Below are positions 52,166 to 62,229 of a stretch of DNA of 64,000 nucleotides, piece by piece (the stretch's first letter is position 1; each line of letters starts with the position of its first letter). The stretch spans positions 62,001 to 126,000 of the forward strand of contig DXEG01000037.1 of the NCBI GenBank assembly GCA_019115125.1, written 5' to 3'. The notes under the pieces were generated by a model. It was not told the DNA's origin. It saw nothing but the letters and a program-made list of their open reading frames with translations, and did not search any database. This stretch comes from Candidatus Blautia faecipullorum (GTDB taxonomy: Bacteria; Bacillota; Clostridia; Lachnospirales; Lachnospiraceae). The position numbers were made by a program, and so were the translations under genes.

Positions 52166-54742
52166 ATGAGCGTGTTTTCAAAAGTATTCGGGACGCACAG
52201 CCAGCGCGAGGTAAAGCGTATTATGCCGCTGGTGGAAAAAACAGAAGCTCTGCGCCCGGAGATGCAGAAACTGACAGATGAGGAGCTGAGAGAAAAAACA
52301 AGAGAATTCAAGAAGCGTCTGGCGGAGGGCGCGACTCTGGATGATCTTCTGCCGGAGGCCTTTGCCGCGGTGCGCGAGGCTGCCAAGCGTGTTCTGGGTA
52401 TGGAGCATTACCGTGTCCAGATCATCGGCGGTATTATTCTCCATCAGGGACGTATCGCGGAAATGAAAACTGGTGAAGGTAAAACACTGGTTTCTACCCT
52501 TCCAGCCTACCTGAACGCACTGGAAGGCCGCGGAGTTCATATTGTCACAGTCAACGACTATCTGGCAAAGCGTGACGCTGAGTGGATGGGCAAGGTACAT
52601 GAGTTCCTCGGACTGACGGTAGGCGTGGTCCTGAACGATATGAAGCCGGAGGAACGCCGCGCGGCATATGGCTGCGATATTACTTATGTTACAAATAACG
52701 AGCTGGGCTTCGATTATCTCCGCGACAACATGGTAATCTACAAAGAACAGCTTGTACAGAGAGATCTTCACTACTGTATCATCGACGAGGTGGACTCTGT
52801 TCTGATCGACGAGGCCCGTACGCCGCTGATCATTTCAGGACAGAGCGGAAAATCCACAAAGCTCTATGAGGTCTGCGATATTCTGGCCCAGCAGCTTGAG
52901 CGGGGCGAGGCGAGCCATGAAATGACGAAGATGGCGGCTATCATGGGCGAGGAGGTCGTTGAGACAGGAGACTTTGTCGTCAATGAAAAGGACAAGATCG
53001 TCAACCTGACCGAGCGTGGCGTTAAGAAGGTGGAGAATTTTTTCCATATAGAGAACCTGGCTGATCCGGAGAACCTGGAGATCCAGCACAATATTATTCT
53101 TGCCCTCCGCGCTCATAATCTGATGCACAAGGATCAGGATTATGTGGTAAAGGACGACGAGATCCTTATCGTAGACGAATTTACAGGACGTATCATGCCG
53201 GGACGCCGTTATTCAGACGGACTTCATCAGGCGATCGAGGCGAAGGAGCATGTGAAAGTAAAACGGGAGAGCAAGACTCTCGCCACGATCACGTTCCAGA
53301 ATTTCTTTAACAAATACGACAAAAAAGGCGGTATGACAGGTACCGCGCTGACCGAGGAAAAAGAGTTCCGTGATATTTACGGAATGGACGTTGTGGAGAT
53401 CCCCACAAATAAGCCGGTTCAGCGTGTGGATCAGGAAGATGCCGTTTACATGACAAAAAAAGAAAAGTTCAACGCGGTGGTTCAGGCGGTAAAAGAGGCT
53501 CATGAAAAACAGCAGCCGGTTCTGGTCGGCACCATTACCATCGAGACCTCAGAGCTGCTCAGCAAGATGCTCCGCCGTGAGGGAATCCCGCACAATGTCC
53601 TGAACGCGAAATTCCACGAGCTTGAGGCGGAAATTGTCGCTCAGGCAGGACAGGCAGGGGCGGTTACCATCGCTACCAATATGGCGGGCCGTGGTACGGA
53701 TATTAAGCTGGACGAGATTTCCAGAGAAGCCGGCGGCCTGAAGATCATCGGTACGGAGCGCCATGAATCCAGACGTATTGACAACCAGCTCCGCGGACGT
53801 TCCGGACGTCAGGGAGATCCCGGCGAGTCCCGCTTCTATATTTCCCTGGAGGACGACCTGATGCGTCTGTTTGGTTCTGAGCGTCTGATGAAGATCTTTA
53901 CCTCCCTGGGCGTGGCGGAAAACGAGCAGATCGAGCATAAGATGCTGTCAAACGCCATCCAGAAGGCCCAGGAAAAGATCGAGTTCAACAACTTTGGTAT
54001 CCGTAAGAATCTTCTTGATTACGACCAGGTAAATAACGAGCAGCGTGAGATCATTTATAAGGAACGCCGCCAGGTGCTCGACGGAGAGAATATGCGCGAC
54101 GCGATCTACAAGATGATCACAGATATTGTGGACAACGCGGTAGACAGAAGCCTGTCTGACGACGTGGATTCCTCAGAGTGGAATCTGGATGAGTTTAATT
54201 CCATCCTGCTTCCCATTATTCCGCTGGAGCCTCTGACTGCCGATAAGGTAGAGAAGAAAAAGAAGAACGAGATGAAGCACATTCTGAAAGAGGAGGCTGT
54301 GAAGCTCTATGAGGCGAAAGAGGCAGAGTTTCCGGAGGCTGAGCAGCTTCGTGAGCTGGAGCGTGTAGTTCTTCTGAAATCTATCGACAGCAAGTGGATG
54401 GATCACATTGACGACATGGAAATCCTCCGTCAGGGTATCGGTCTTGTGGGATACGGACAGAGAGATCCGGTTGTGGAATACAAGATGAGCGCCTACGATA
54501 TGTTCAATGAGATGACCAACTCCATCCAGGAGGATACCATCCGTATGCTGTATCATGTTCATGTAGAACAGAAGATCGAGCGCGAGCAGGTAGCCAAGGT
54601 TACCGGAACGAACAAGGACGATACGTCCGTGCGCAAGCCGGTGCAGAGAAAGGAAGAGAAGGTTTATCCCAACGATCCCTGTCCCTGCGGAAGCGGAAAG
54701 AAATACAAGCAGTGCTGCGGCAGAAAGCTGATGAAAGCATAA
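52166..54742 (+). CDS. secA: Preprotein translocase subunit SecA
   Basis: 858 aa, full length. The ATPase motor that pushes preproteins through SecYEG. Visible are Walker A MKTGEGKT, the DEVD box ([21 protein letters not shown]), the preprotein cross-linking domain, motifs [12 protein letters not shown] and [15 protein letters not shown], the helical scaffold, and a C-terminal zinc tail [21 protein letters not shown] precedes the ATG. It is alone, with a strong terminator after it. The upstream gap 51991-52165 contains no gene; an imperfect hairpin lies around 52085-52115. Confidence 0.98.
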   Translation: MSVFSKVFGTHSQREVKRIMPLVEKTEALRPEMQKLTDEELREKTREFKKRLAEGATLDDLLPEAFAAVREAAKRVLGMEHYRVQIIGGIILHQGRIAEMKTGEGKTLVSTLPAYLNALEGRGVHIVTVNDYLAKRDAEWMGKVHEFLGLTVGVVLNDMKPEERRAAYGCDITYVTNNELGFDYLRDNMVIYKEQLVQRDLHYCIIDEVDSVLIDEARTPLIISGQSGKSTKLYEVCDILAQQLERGEASHEMTKMAAIMGEEVVETGDFVVNEKDKIVNLTERGVKKVENFFHIENLADPENLEIQHNIILALRAHNLMHKDQDYVVKDDEILIVDEFTGRIMPGRRYSDGLHQAIEAKEHVKVKRESKTLATITFQNFFNKYDKKGGMTGTALTEEKEFRDIYGMDVVEIPTNKPVQRVDQEDAVYMTKKEKFNAVVQAVKEAHEKQQPVLVGTITIETSELLSKMLRREGIPHNVLNAKFHELEAEIVAQAGQAGAVTIATNMAGRGTDIKLDEISREAGGLKIIGTERHESRRIDNQLRGRSGRQGDPGESRFYISLEDDLMRLFGSERLMKIFTSLGVAENEQIEHKMLSNAIQKAQEKIEFNNFGIRKNLLDYDQVNNEQREIIYKERRQVLDGENMRDAIYKMITDIVDNAVDRSLSDDVDSSEWNLDEFNSILLPIIPLEPLTADKVEKKKKNEMKHILKEEAVKLYEAKEAEFPEAEQLRELERVVLLKSIDSKWMDHIDDMEILRQGIGLVGYGQRDPVVEYKMSAYDMFNEMTNSIQEDTIRMLYHVHVEQKIEREQVAKVTGTNKDDTSVRKPVQRKEEKVYPNDPCPCGSGKKYKQCCGRKLMKA

Positions 54743-54763
54743 AATCTATAATGAGTACGCAAA

Positions 54764-54810
54764 AGGCCGGGTGTTTTCCCTGATCGGGAAGACATCCGGC
54801 CTGTGTTTGT
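54764..54810 (+). terminator. Terminator after secA
   Basis: A 17-base stem, 54764-54780 with 54786-54802 (one mismatched position), loop TGATC, then GTGTTTGTG. Confidence 0.8.
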
Positions 54811-54922
54811 GAGTCTGTTTATGTGTCCGATGATGTATGTTCTAATTAATAGGTAAATGTCCCCTGTGCAACATCGGTTCTCCAACCCTGTCTACAGTTT
54901 TTATATTTCTGTGATGCTGAGG

Positions 54923-55459
54923 CTAGAAGAATTTCGCGATATCCTCAACCTCTCTTCTTCTGGGGCGCACCGGTTCCTCGGCTGCTTTTCCCACGGCGAG
55001 TACCGCCGCGACGGTTTCCTCCGGGGGAATGGAAAGGAGCTCCCGGATTTTGTCAGCGTCCCTGAGTCCCATGATCAGGGTGGAATATCCCAGTTCTGCG
55101 GCCTTGAGGATCAGATTTTCGTTCTGCAGTCCCAGATCGTAGCAGCCCCAGCCGTTGCCAAGCTCATTGTCGGCAGTTCCGTCTTTCTGGAAGCCTGCCC
55201 GGTTGTGTACAAAGGTAGTAACGATCAGAGCGGCATTTTCAGCCTTGGCGGCGTTGCCCTCGGGGAGACATTCCCTGCGGAAACGGTTTATCAGATCCTC
55301 GGATAAAATGCAGTAGTAGCGGCCTGTCTGGGAATTTTTCCAGGATGGCGCTTCCTGTGCGGCTTTGATGATGGCTGTCAGCTCTTCTTTGGTGATTTTT
55401 CCGTCCGGGCTGTATTTGCGGACACTTCTTCTTGTCTCTATCAGTTTCTGAAATTCCAT
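54923..55459 (-). CDS. Nitroreductase family protein
   Basis: 178 aa from the ATG at 55459 (AGGAGG upstream); a longer frame to 55516 lacks a ribosome site. FMN-binding motif ETRRSVRKYSPDGK at the start, then APSWKNSQTGRYY, NGWGCYDLGLQNENLILKAAELGYSTLIMGLRD and PPEETVAAVLAVGKAAEEPVRPRRREVEDIAKFF. Members reduce quinones, flavins or nitro compounds with NAD(P)H. It stands between secA and the ABC transporter genes, separate from both. Confidence 0.93.
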   Translation of the reverse strand: MEFQKLIETRRSVRKYSPDGKITKEELTAIIKAAQEAPSWKNSQTGRYYCILSEDLINRFRRECLPEGNAAKAENAALIVTTFVHNRAGFQKDGTADNELGNGWGCYDLGLQNENLILKAAELGYSTLIMGLRDADKIRELLSIPPEETVAAVLAVGKAAEEPVRPRRREVEDIAKFF

Positions 55460-55558
55460 AAGAAATCCTCCTTGTGCTTTTGTGGTTATTATGACATTAT
55501 TTTTGCCAAAATGCAACGAGACGTTTGCTGCGGAATCCGATTTCCATTTATCATGATC

Positions 55559-57364
55559 TTACAATTCGCCGATTGTTTCAGTTACAGACATTTCCCGAAT
55601 CCTTTTGGCAGGGACACAGACGGCCGCCATAACTGCGAGAACAACAAAAAGAAGTACGACCGTTAAGGATGAAACGGGGAAGCTCCAAACCGCGTAGGGA
55701 AAATGTTCTGTGATAAGAAAATCATAAAGCAGCCTGCTCAGCGGCAGTCCGGCAATACAGCCTGCGGTACATCCACAGAAGGCATAGGTGACCGCTTCTG
55801 CAGCGATCATTTTTACAAGCTGCCGTTCATCCATACCCACAGCCCGCATGGCACCGTATTGCTTCAGTCTTGCGGATACGCTCATAGAAATGCTGTTGAC
55901 GATATTCAGCACGGCGACCAGAGTGATGATCGCTAAAAATCCATAGACGCAAAATACAAAAGCCATATAAGTGCCGGAGGTACGCTGATCGCGTTTATCC
56001 TGGAAATGATAACTGTCTCCCGCGGCGGTTCGGATGGCATTGACGTTTTCATCCGTGGCCTCACCTGTGACCTGTATCATAACAAGAGAGTAGTCCGTGA
56101 TCCCTGTCAGGCGTACGAAGGTTTCGCCGGATGTAATAAGGGTAAGCTTTCCGTTTGTAAGGCCGTTGTCGCTGAAGGGGTCATATTTCAGCAAACCGGC
56201 GATTTCAAGCGCTTCGTCTCCTATCAGAATTGTGTCTCCGATTTCCCAGGGGCTGTTCGGATCGGAGGCAGCCAGGACATAATTGCTGTCCCCATAAACT
56301 TTTGACAGGTCGCTGCCGCTTTTCAAAACGCCGTCTTTTTTGAGGCACTCTAAATCAAAATCATCATAGGAGATAAGATCAAGGGTGCCTGAAAGTGTCC
56401 TGCCGCCGTTCAGCCCTGCAGGGATGTTAAATGAACTGCGGCGTCCGTAAACCTCCTTTACCCCATCCATCCCTCGAAGTGTTTCAACAAAATCCGCGGG
56501 TATAGTACCGGCGCAGCCTGAAATATCTATATCAGAGGTACTGGCCGACTGAGGCATAAGGTAATTTACGAAATCGATCATAACGGAAAAGCTCAAAAAC
56601 AAAATGATGCTGAGTGCGAAAGAACCGGTCATCAGGATCAGATTTTTCTTTGCGGAAACAGCGTGACGGATACCAAGCGCCGTCTCTATTTTTACAAACC
56701 GTGCGTCTGCCGGATGAAGGCCTGCTCCATTGCCGCCCGCATTTCCTGATACCGCGGCAATAGGAGATACCTTCGCGGCGCGTTTCGCGGGAGAATTGGC
56801 GGCGATCAATACGGTAACAACTCCCACAAGGATACCGCTGATGATACCGATGAGGCTGACGCCAAAAAGAGGAATGTCAGAAAATTCCTCTCCAACAAAG
56901 AAACGCAGAACCGCGCACAATCCCCATGTAACCGCAACTCCCAGGACAAGGCCGATAGGAACCGCCGTTTTGCACCAGTTCAGGGCTTCCAGGCGCACAA
57001 AGCGGATAATCTGCTGTCTGCTCATGCCGATGCACCGCATCATCCCGAAGAATTTTGTTCTCTGGGCCACGCTGCTGTTGATACTGCTGGAAATCATCAG
57101 GACGCCGGCGATCAGGATCAGCAGGAACGAAACAACCGCGATGCTGAGAAGAGATTGTCCCACTGTGCTTCCAATAATGTCCTGAACGGACAGCGCGCCA
57201 TGTTTGTTTTCCAGCCTGGCCTGCTCCATCCGGATTCCCATCTCGGCCATGCTGAACACTGCCGTTACCATGAATACGGCGAAAATAATGCAGAGGAGCG
57301 TCATGCGGTTTTGGCTCCGGCGTACTTTGGCGGAAAAAGGAATCAGGCTAAGATAACTTTTCAT
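55559..57364 (-). CDS. ABC transporter permease, FtsX/MacB-like
   Basis: 601 aa. One helix near the N-terminus ([18 protein letters not shown]), then a large central segment with a first FtsX block ([38 protein letters not shown]), an extracytoplasmic domain of about 200 residues, and a second FtsX block ([42 protein letters not shown]) with C-terminal helices. Both blocks occur in the large permeases that work with a MacB-type ATPase in peptide export, detergent or antibiotic resistance. It overlaps the ATPase gene by 4 bp. Confidence 0.92.
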   Translation of the reverse strand: MKSYLSLIPFSAKVRRSQNRMTLLCIIFAVFMVTAVFSMAEMGIRMEQARLENKHGALSVQDIIGSTVGQSLLSIAVVSFLLILIAGVLMISSSINSSVAQRTKFFGMMRCIGMSRQQIIRFVRLEALNWCKTAVPIGLVLGVAVTWGLCAVLRFFVGEEFSDIPLFGVSLIGIISGILVGVVTVLIAANSPAKRAAKVSPIAAVSGNAGGNGAGLHPADARFVKIETALGIRHAVSAKKNLILMTGSFALSIILFLSFSVMIDFVNYLMPQSASTSDIDISGCAGTIPADFVETLRGMDGVKEVYGRRSSFNIPAGLNGGRTLSGTLDLISYDDFDLECLKKDGVLKSGSDLSKVYGDSNYVLAASDPNSPWEIGDTILIGDEALEIAGLLKYDPFSDNGLTNGKLTLITSGETFVRLTGITDYSLVMIQVTGEATDENVNAIRTAAGDSYHFQDKRDQRTSGTYMAFVFCVYGFLAIITLVAVLNIVNSISMSVSARLKQYGAMRAVGMDERQLVKMIAAEAVTYAFCGCTAGCIAGLPLSRLLYDFLITEHFPYAVWSFPVSSLTVVLLFVVLAVMAAVCVPAKRIREMSVTETIGEL

Positions 57365-58044
57365 TCGCGGAACCTCCCAAAATCGGTCAGCACCCCGTCA
57401 GATACCTGCAGGATCCGGTCGGCCGTCTGCGCGATGCTTCTGCTGTGGGTGATCATTACAATGGTCTGTTCGTATTTTCTGGACGCCTCTTTCAGCAGCG
57501 CGATGACTTCACTCGTATTTTGCGCGTCAAGGTTTCCTGTGGGCTCGTCGGCCAGGATCAGAGACGGGCGGGTGATCAGCGCGCGTCCGATCGCAGTGCG
57601 CTGCTGCTGGCCTCCGGAAAGCTGGCTGGGAAGATGATCGCGGCGCTCGTTCAGATTCAGAACCGTAAGCAGTTCCTCCAGGTATTTTTTATCCGGTTTC
57701 TGATAGTCGAGCAGTACGGGAAAAATAATATTCTGCTCAACGGTCAATTCCGGTATCAGGTTAAAACTCTGAAAAATAAATCCGATATTTCTGCGGCGGA
57801 AAACCGTCAGATGGCGTTCTTTCATGGAAAAGATGTCCCTGCCGTCAATAAACACCCTGCCGGAGGCAGGCGTATCCAGCGCTCCTATTATGTTCAGAAG
57901 CGTACTCTTTCCGGAACCGGACTCTCCGACGACAGCGACAAATTCGCCTTTGGGAACGGAGAACGTCACATTTTTTAAAGCGTGTACGGCAGTCTCGCCC
58001 TTCCCATAGGTTTTGGAAATATTTCTGACTTCTAACAGATCCAT
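57361..58044 (-). CDS. ABC transporter ATP-binding protein (MacB/LolD type)
   Basis: 227 aa from the ATG at 58044, after AGAGGTG; a frame to 58095 is a spurious extension. Walker [10 protein letters not shown] at 40-48, signature [16 protein letters not shown], Walker [13 protein letters not shown] and the H-loop MITHSRS. Together with the preceding FtsX-type permease (genes read right to left) it forms an export-type or mechanotransmission transporter. It is separated from the sensor kinase by a 118-bp gap with two palindromes, so it probably has its own controlled promoter. Confidence 0.94.
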   Translation of the reverse strand: MDLLEVRNISKTYGKGETAVHALKNVTFSVPKGEFVAVVGESGSGKSTLLNIIGALDTPASGRVFIDGRDIFSMKERHLTVFRRRNIGFIFQSFNLIPELTVEQNIIFPVLLDYQKPDKKYLEELLTVLNLNERRDHLPSQLSGGQQQRTAIGRALITRPSLILADEPTGNLDAQNTSEVIALLKEASRKYEQTIVMITHSRSIAQTADRILQVSDGVLTDFGRFRE

Positions 58045-58075
58045 TCGATACAGCACCTCTTTCTGATTTGGTATA

Positions 58076-58114
58076 CTCTCTTTACAAGAGCACACACGGT
58101 TCTTGTAAAGAGAG
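58076..58114. promoter_or_regulatory. 14-bp perfect inverted repeat upstream of the ABC genes
   Basis: CTCTCTTTACAAGA (58076-58089) and TCTTGTAAAGAGAG (58101-58114), spacer 11. It lies between the sensor kinase and the ABC genes and may be the binding site of the response regulator. Confidence 0.6.
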
Positions 58115-58161
58115 GACAGGGAAAGAGTAGCATACGAATCCTACTGTGAGATGACACACAG

Positions 58162-58177
58162 CCTACAAATTTGTAGG
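58162..58177. promoter_or_regulatory. Palindrome TACA-N4-TGTA at the end of the kinase gene
   Basis: CCTACAAATTTGTAGG, a perfect 16-bp palindrome. It carries the stop codon of the sensor kinase, yet its TACA-N4-TGTA form is that of BceR-type response-regulator sites. Confidence 0.5.
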
Positions 58178-59200
58178 AATTAGAAAATTAATGGTAAAGA
58201 CAGCGCCGGCGCCGGGTATGCTGTCCGCTTCGATCGTTCCGTGGTGGGCCTCAATAACGGCTTTTGTCAGAGGAAGTCCCAACCCAATTCCCTGTGTATC
58301 CTTAGAAAAACGGCTGCGGTAAAACCGTTTAAAAATATACGGCAGATCCTCCGGGTGTATGCCGCTCCCGTTGTCCCGCACGACAATTTGGACGACGGAG
58401 GCAAAGGCGCGCCACTCAACGCGGATCGTATCTCCTTCCTTCGTATGGTCGAACGCGTTTTTTACAAGATTGCTGACAGCTTCCGTCAGCCAGTTCCGGT
58501 CACAGAACAACGTGACCGTATCTTCGCCGGAAAAGATCAGATTTTTTCCCTCCTGTCCGGCCCGACAGGTAAAATGCCGCTCAATCCGGTTCATTATTTC
58601 TGATATATCTTCAACCGATTTATCCATTACGATGGTTCCGGCGTCCAGTTTGGCAATCTTCAACAGGTTCTGTACAAGTGTTTCGATCCGGTCCAGTTCC
58701 TGTTCGGAGAGCTCCGCGAATTCCCTCAATGCTGAAATATCCGCTGTTTCATCCAGCATAAGCCCGTTATAGACGCTCAGCGCGGCCAGCGGTGTTTTAA
58801 GCTGGTGGGAAATATCAGAGATCGTGTCTTTCATAAATTTTTTTGAGCGTCCCTCGTTTTCCGCGTGGGCGTTTAAAATGGAAACCAAAGTATTAACCTC
58901 ATGGAACAGCCGGTATAATTCCCCCTCGTCGTCACATTCGATCCGGGCGTTCCGGTCTCCTGAAATATAGTTCCTGATCTGTCCGACGGCTTTTTCCATG
59001 GTCTTATTCTGCCCTCGAAAGTACAGATATATCACCACAAAAACAGAAACGCCCATACCTGTGGAAGACAGAAGCATCCAAAATACCATACCCGGAGGCT
59101 TCAGACCGGCAAGAGCTGCGGAAACTGCCGCAAAGACTGCGGTAACGGCCAGCAGGCGGCAAAAGAGCCGCTTTATTTTTCTGTTTGTCAATATGTTCAT
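58163..59200 (-). CDS. Sensor histidine kinase with short extracytoplasmic loop
   Basis: 345 aa from the ATG at 59200, which overlaps the response regulator stop (TATGA). Two helices at about residues 16-33 and 38-60 leave only a few residues outside, so it senses within the membrane, directly or via its ABC transporter. HAMP follows, then the H-box DISHQLKTPLAAL with His132 as phosphoacceptor, and the N, G1 and G2 boxes (VSNLVKNAFDHTK, DNGSGIHPEDLPYIFKRFYR, GIGLGLPLTKAVIEAHHGTI). Neighbouring ABC exporter and response regulator fit a cell-envelope or peptide-antibiotic response. Confidence 0.94.
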   Translation of the reverse strand: MNILTNRKIKRLFCRLLAVTAVFAAVSAALAGLKPPGMVFWMLLSSTGMGVSVFVVIYLYFRGQNKTMEKAVGQIRNYISGDRNARIECDDEGELYRLFHEVNTLVSILNAHAENEGRSKKFMKDTISDISHQLKTPLAALSVYNGLMLDETADISALREFAELSEQELDRIETLVQNLLKIAKLDAGTIVMDKSVEDISEIMNRIERHFTCRAGQEGKNLIFSGEDTVTLFCDRNWLTEAVSNLVKNAFDHTKEGDTIRVEWRAFASVVQIVVRDNGSGIHPEDLPYIFKRFYRSRFSKDTQGIGLGLPLTKAVIEAHHGTIEADSIPGAGAVFTINFLIPTNL

Positions 59201-59895
59201 AGCACGCCTCGATCCGCTGTGTTCCACTTGTAGCCCATACGCCGGACCGTTACAATGTTCCGCGGATCAGAGGGATTATCCTCGATTTTAGTCCGCAGTC
59301 TGCGGATATAGACGGTCAGCGTATTGCCGTCAATATAATTTTCATCACAGTCCCACAGTTTACCTAAAATCTGCTCCGGCGAAAGCACAATATCCGGGTT
59401 TTCCATGAAAAGGCACAGCAGCTTATATTCGCTGGCTGTCAGATCCACAGGTATTCCATTTTTGTAAACTCTGCTTTTCAGCAGATGTACGTTTATGCCG
59501 TTTGAATTTAATTCCGTTTCCGGCTGATCAAAGTTTTCGCTTCTCCGCAAAAGTGCGTTCAGCCTGGAGAGGAATACCGCCAGCTTAAAGGGTTTCGTGA
59601 TATAATCGTCGCCGCCGATATCAAGTCCCATGATAATGTCGGTTTCTTCATCGGCCGCGGTCAGAAACATGACCGGCACTTTTGAGGTCTGACGGATTTT
59701 CCTGCATAAGTCATAGCCGGAACCGTCGGGAAGCGATACGTCCAGTATAACCAGATCATAGTTTCCGTTCTGCCACAGCCTTTCCGCTTCAAGGCCCGTA
59801 CGGGCAATCTCTGTTTCGTACCCTTGCTTTTTCAGAGCAAAGGACAGACCGTTTATTAAACTTAAATCATCTTCGACAAAGAAAATGCGCTTCAT
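59197..59895 (-). CDS. OmpR family response regulator
   Basis: 232 aa. Receiver domain with phosphoacceptor Asp52 in LVILDVSLPDGSG, acid pair EDD at 8-10 and the Lys in YITKPF; C-terminal winged helix with LTASEYKLLCLFMENPDIVLSPEQIL ... YIRRLRTKIEDNPSDPRNIVTVRRMGYKW. It is transcribed first, then the kinase (overlapping by 4 bp), then, after a gap, the ABC genes. Confidence 0.95.
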   Translation of the reverse strand: MKRIFFVEDDLSLINGLSFALKKQGYETEIARTGLEAERLWQNGNYDLVILDVSLPDGSGYDLCRKIRQTSKVPVMFLTAADEETDIIMGLDIGGDDYITKPFKLAVFLSRLNALLRRSENFDQPETELNSNGINVHLLKSRVYKNGIPVDLTASEYKLLCLFMENPDIVLSPEQILGKLWDCDENYIDGNTLTVYIRRLRTKIEDNPSDPRNIVTVRRMGYKWNTADRGVL

Positions 59896-60086
59896 TATTC
59901 CTCACCATCCGTACCAGTATTTGCTTAAATCTTCAGTCAATCCAAGGTTTTCAAAACATATTATAATTCGCCTGCTCAAACAATACAAGAAACAGAAAAT
60001 GAAATATATAGACAAATATAACAGTCCGCGCCAGTTTGAAAAAATGCAGGGTGAAAATCTGCCGCTCGGGAAATTTTTGGATTTGA

Positions 60087-60114
60087 TTGATTTTGGCGTG
60101 TGTTGCTGTATAAT
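60087..60114 (+). promoter_or_regulatory. Promoter for the AAA-ATPase-like gene
   Basis: TTGATT (60087-60092), 16-bp spacer, TATAAT (60109-60114). It lies inside the longer open frame that begins at 59885, which argues for the shorter protein starting at 60182. Confidence 0.65.
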
Positions 60115-60181
60115 GAAAATGAGATGCAAATACACTAAAAATGGCATAAGCGGCGGCAAAAAGAAGCAGGGAGGCGGGAAA

Positions 60182-61864
60182 ATGGCGCGGACAGCTGCGA
60201 TTGGGATTCAGAGCTATTGCGACATCATTGAAAAGAATTGTTTTTATGTGGATAAGACCGATTTTATCCGGGAATGGTGGGAGAGCGGAGACAGCGTTAC
60301 ATTGATCACCCGCCCCCGGAGGTTTGGGAAGACCCTGACCATGAGCATGGTGGAGCAGTTCTTTTCGGTGGAGTACGCAGGCAGGAGCGATCTGTTTGAA
60401 GGGATGTCCATCTGGCGTGAGGAGGGGTACCGGGAGCTGCAGGGGACGTACCCGGTAATCAGTCTTTCTTTTGCAAATGTGAAAGAGATAAGCTATGAAA
60501 ACACCAGAAAAAGAATATGTCAGATGCTGACGGATCTATATGCGGATCATACATTCTTGCTGGAAAGCATGGAGCTGGAAGAAAGCGACAGGGAGTTTTT
60601 CAGAAGGATCTCTGTAGATATGGATGATGTGGATGCTGCTATGGCCATTCATAATATGTCGAAGTATCTAAGCCGTTATTATGGGAAAAAGGTGATCATC
60701 CTTCTGGATGAGTACGACACGCCTATGCAGGAGGCTTCTGTGGACGGATACTGGGAGGAATTTGTGGCCTTTACCAGAAATCTGTTCAATTCCACCTTTA
60801 AGACGAACCCCTGGCTGGAGCGCGCCATTATGACAGGGATTACCCGGGTCAGCAAGGAATCTGTCTTTACGGATCTGAACAATTTGAAGGTAGTCACAAC
60901 AACGTCAGATGAATATGCCGTGTCCTTTGGCTTCACGGAGCCGGAGGTTTTTGCCGCTATGGACGAGTACGGCTATGAGGAGAAGGAAGAAGTAAAATGC
61001 TGGTATGACGGTTTTACATTCGGGACACACCGGGATATTTATAATCCATGGTCTATTTTAAATTATCTGAGTAAGCGGCAGTTTCTTCCCTACTGGGCAA
61101 ACACCAGCTCCAACAGCCTGGCAGGGAAATTGATCCGGGAGGGAAGCCCGGAGATCAAGACGGCTATGGAAGATTTATTGACCGGAAAGACCCTGAAGAC
61201 GCAGATAGACGAGCAGATCGTATTCAGCCAGCTAAGCCAGAAACGGAGCGGCATCTGGAGCCTCCTTTTGGCCAGCGGTTATCTGAAGGTAGAAAAATAC
61301 GAACTGGATCCAAAGAAGGGAAGGCCGGAGTATGAATTGACGCTGACCAATAAAGAAGTCCGGATCATGTTTGAGGACTTGATCGCGGACTGGTTCGCGG
61401 GGGACGACGTCCCTTACAATGAATTTCTCAAGGCTCTGCTTCTGGGAGACCTGGACGCTATGAACGAGTATATGGACCAGGTGACATTGGAGACCTTCAG
61501 TTCCTTTGATACTGGCAGGCATCCCTCTGGGTTGACGAAGCCGGAACGCTTTTACCACGGCTTTGTTCTGGGGCTGCTGGTAGATCTGCGGGACAGATAC
61601 AGAATTACCTCCAACCGCGAGAGCGGGTTTGGGAGGTATGACGTGGTGCTGGAGCCGATTTTGGCGTCAGACGACGCAATCATCATAGAATTTAAGGTTT
61701 ATAATCCCAGGAGGGAGGAAAACCTGGAAGAAACTCTGCAGAATGCATTGCGGCAGATCGAAGATAAGAAATACGAAATAGACCTACTGTCCAAAGGGAT
61801 CCCGGCAGAGCGTATACGAAAATATGGATTTGCCTTTGAGGGGAAAACAGTGCTGATAGGTTGA
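60182..61864 (+). CDS. AAA-ATPase-like protein with C-terminal PD-(D/E)XK nuclease domain (DUF1703 type)
   Basis: 560 aa from ATG 60182, after GGGAGGCGG. N-terminal AAA-ATPase-like domain: FYVDKTDFIREWW, Walker A RPRRFGKT, Walker B VIILLDEYDTPM, and the sensor region GITRVSKESVFTDLNNL. The C-terminal part ends in a PD-(D/E)XK core: YDVVLEPILASDDAIIIEFKV, followed by a helix that reads QNALRQIEDKKYEIDL. This pair is known as PF09820 plus PDDEXK_9; members occur in many copies in gut bacteria, without a proven role, and are thought to cut or bind nucleic acid. Codon use is ordinary for the window. Confidence 0.9.
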   Translation: MARTAAIGIQSYCDIIEKNCFYVDKTDFIREWWESGDSVTLITRPRRFGKTLTMSMVEQFFSVEYAGRSDLFEGMSIWREEGYRELQGTYPVISLSFANVKEISYENTRKRICQMLTDLYADHTFLLESMELEESDREFFRRISVDMDDVDAAMAIHNMSKYLSRYYGKKVIILLDEYDTPMQEASVDGYWEEFVAFTRNLFNSTFKTNPWLERAIMTGITRVSKESVFTDLNNLKVVTTTSDEYAVSFGFTEPEVFAAMDEYGYEEKEEVKCWYDGFTFGTHRDIYNPWSILNYLSKRQFLPYWANTSSNSLAGKLIREGSPEIKTAMEDLLTGKTLKTQIDEQIVFSQLSQKRSGIWSLLLASGYLKVEKYELDPKKGRPEYELTLTNKEVRIMFEDLIADWFAGDDVPYNEFLKALLLGDLDAMNEYMDQVTLETFSSFDTGRHPSGLTKPERFYHGFVLGLLVDLRDRYRITSNRESGFGRYDVVLEPILASDDAIIIEFKVYNPRREENLEETLQNALRQIEDKKYEIDLLSKGIPAERIRKYGFAFEGKTVLIG

Positions 61865-61894
61865 ATATCTGGGATTTGCCCTTTAAGATTAAGG

Positions 61895-61935
61895 CTGCCG
61901 TTGTGGGAATACCATTCTCACAGCGGCAGTTTCTA
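61895..61935 (+). terminator. Terminator after the AAA-ATPase-like gene
   Basis: CTGCCGTTGTGGGAAT (61895-61910) and ATTCTCACAGCGGCAG (61914-61929), loop ACC, followed by TTTCT. Confidence 0.8.
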
Positions 61936-62052
61936 TGTGCGCCGAGTTGGCGTTGCTTACACCGGTTTGAGGACGGAAGTTTGTCAAAAATGCAAAACTT
62001 AAGGAGCTGATATTTGTCCGAAAATGCACAATATATGACTGGATATAGGCAC

Positions 62053-62180
62053 TTGAGAGAGAATATATATGGTAAAATTCATTAATAGAAAAGTAAACTT
62101 TGTGCACAAAATAAACAAAAATTTTTCTGACTAATTTATGAAAAAAGTGACTTCCTGTATGGACAGTTTGTGACTTTTTT
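62053..62180 (+). promoter_or_regulatory. Candidate promoter and leader hairpin before the O-acetyltransferase
   Basis: TTGAGA (62053-62058) with an extended -10 TGGTAAAAT (62070-62078; spacer 14). Then a hairpin with AAAAAAGT (62141-62148) and ACTTTTTT (62173-62180), inner CTGT/ACAG, ending in six T, 49 bp before the start codon. The hairpin has the form of a leader terminator. The rest of the gap 61936-62229 is A+T-rich and holds no gene. Confidence 0.4.
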
Positions 62181-62229
62181 AAAGGACAGAAATTACATTT
62201 CATCATGAAAGAATATGGAGGACAGAACG

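Noticed and set aside
59885..60181. N-terminal extension of the AAA-ATPase-like protein to 659 residues
   Set aside because: A promoter with TATAAT lies inside it and a strong ribosome site precedes ATG 60182.
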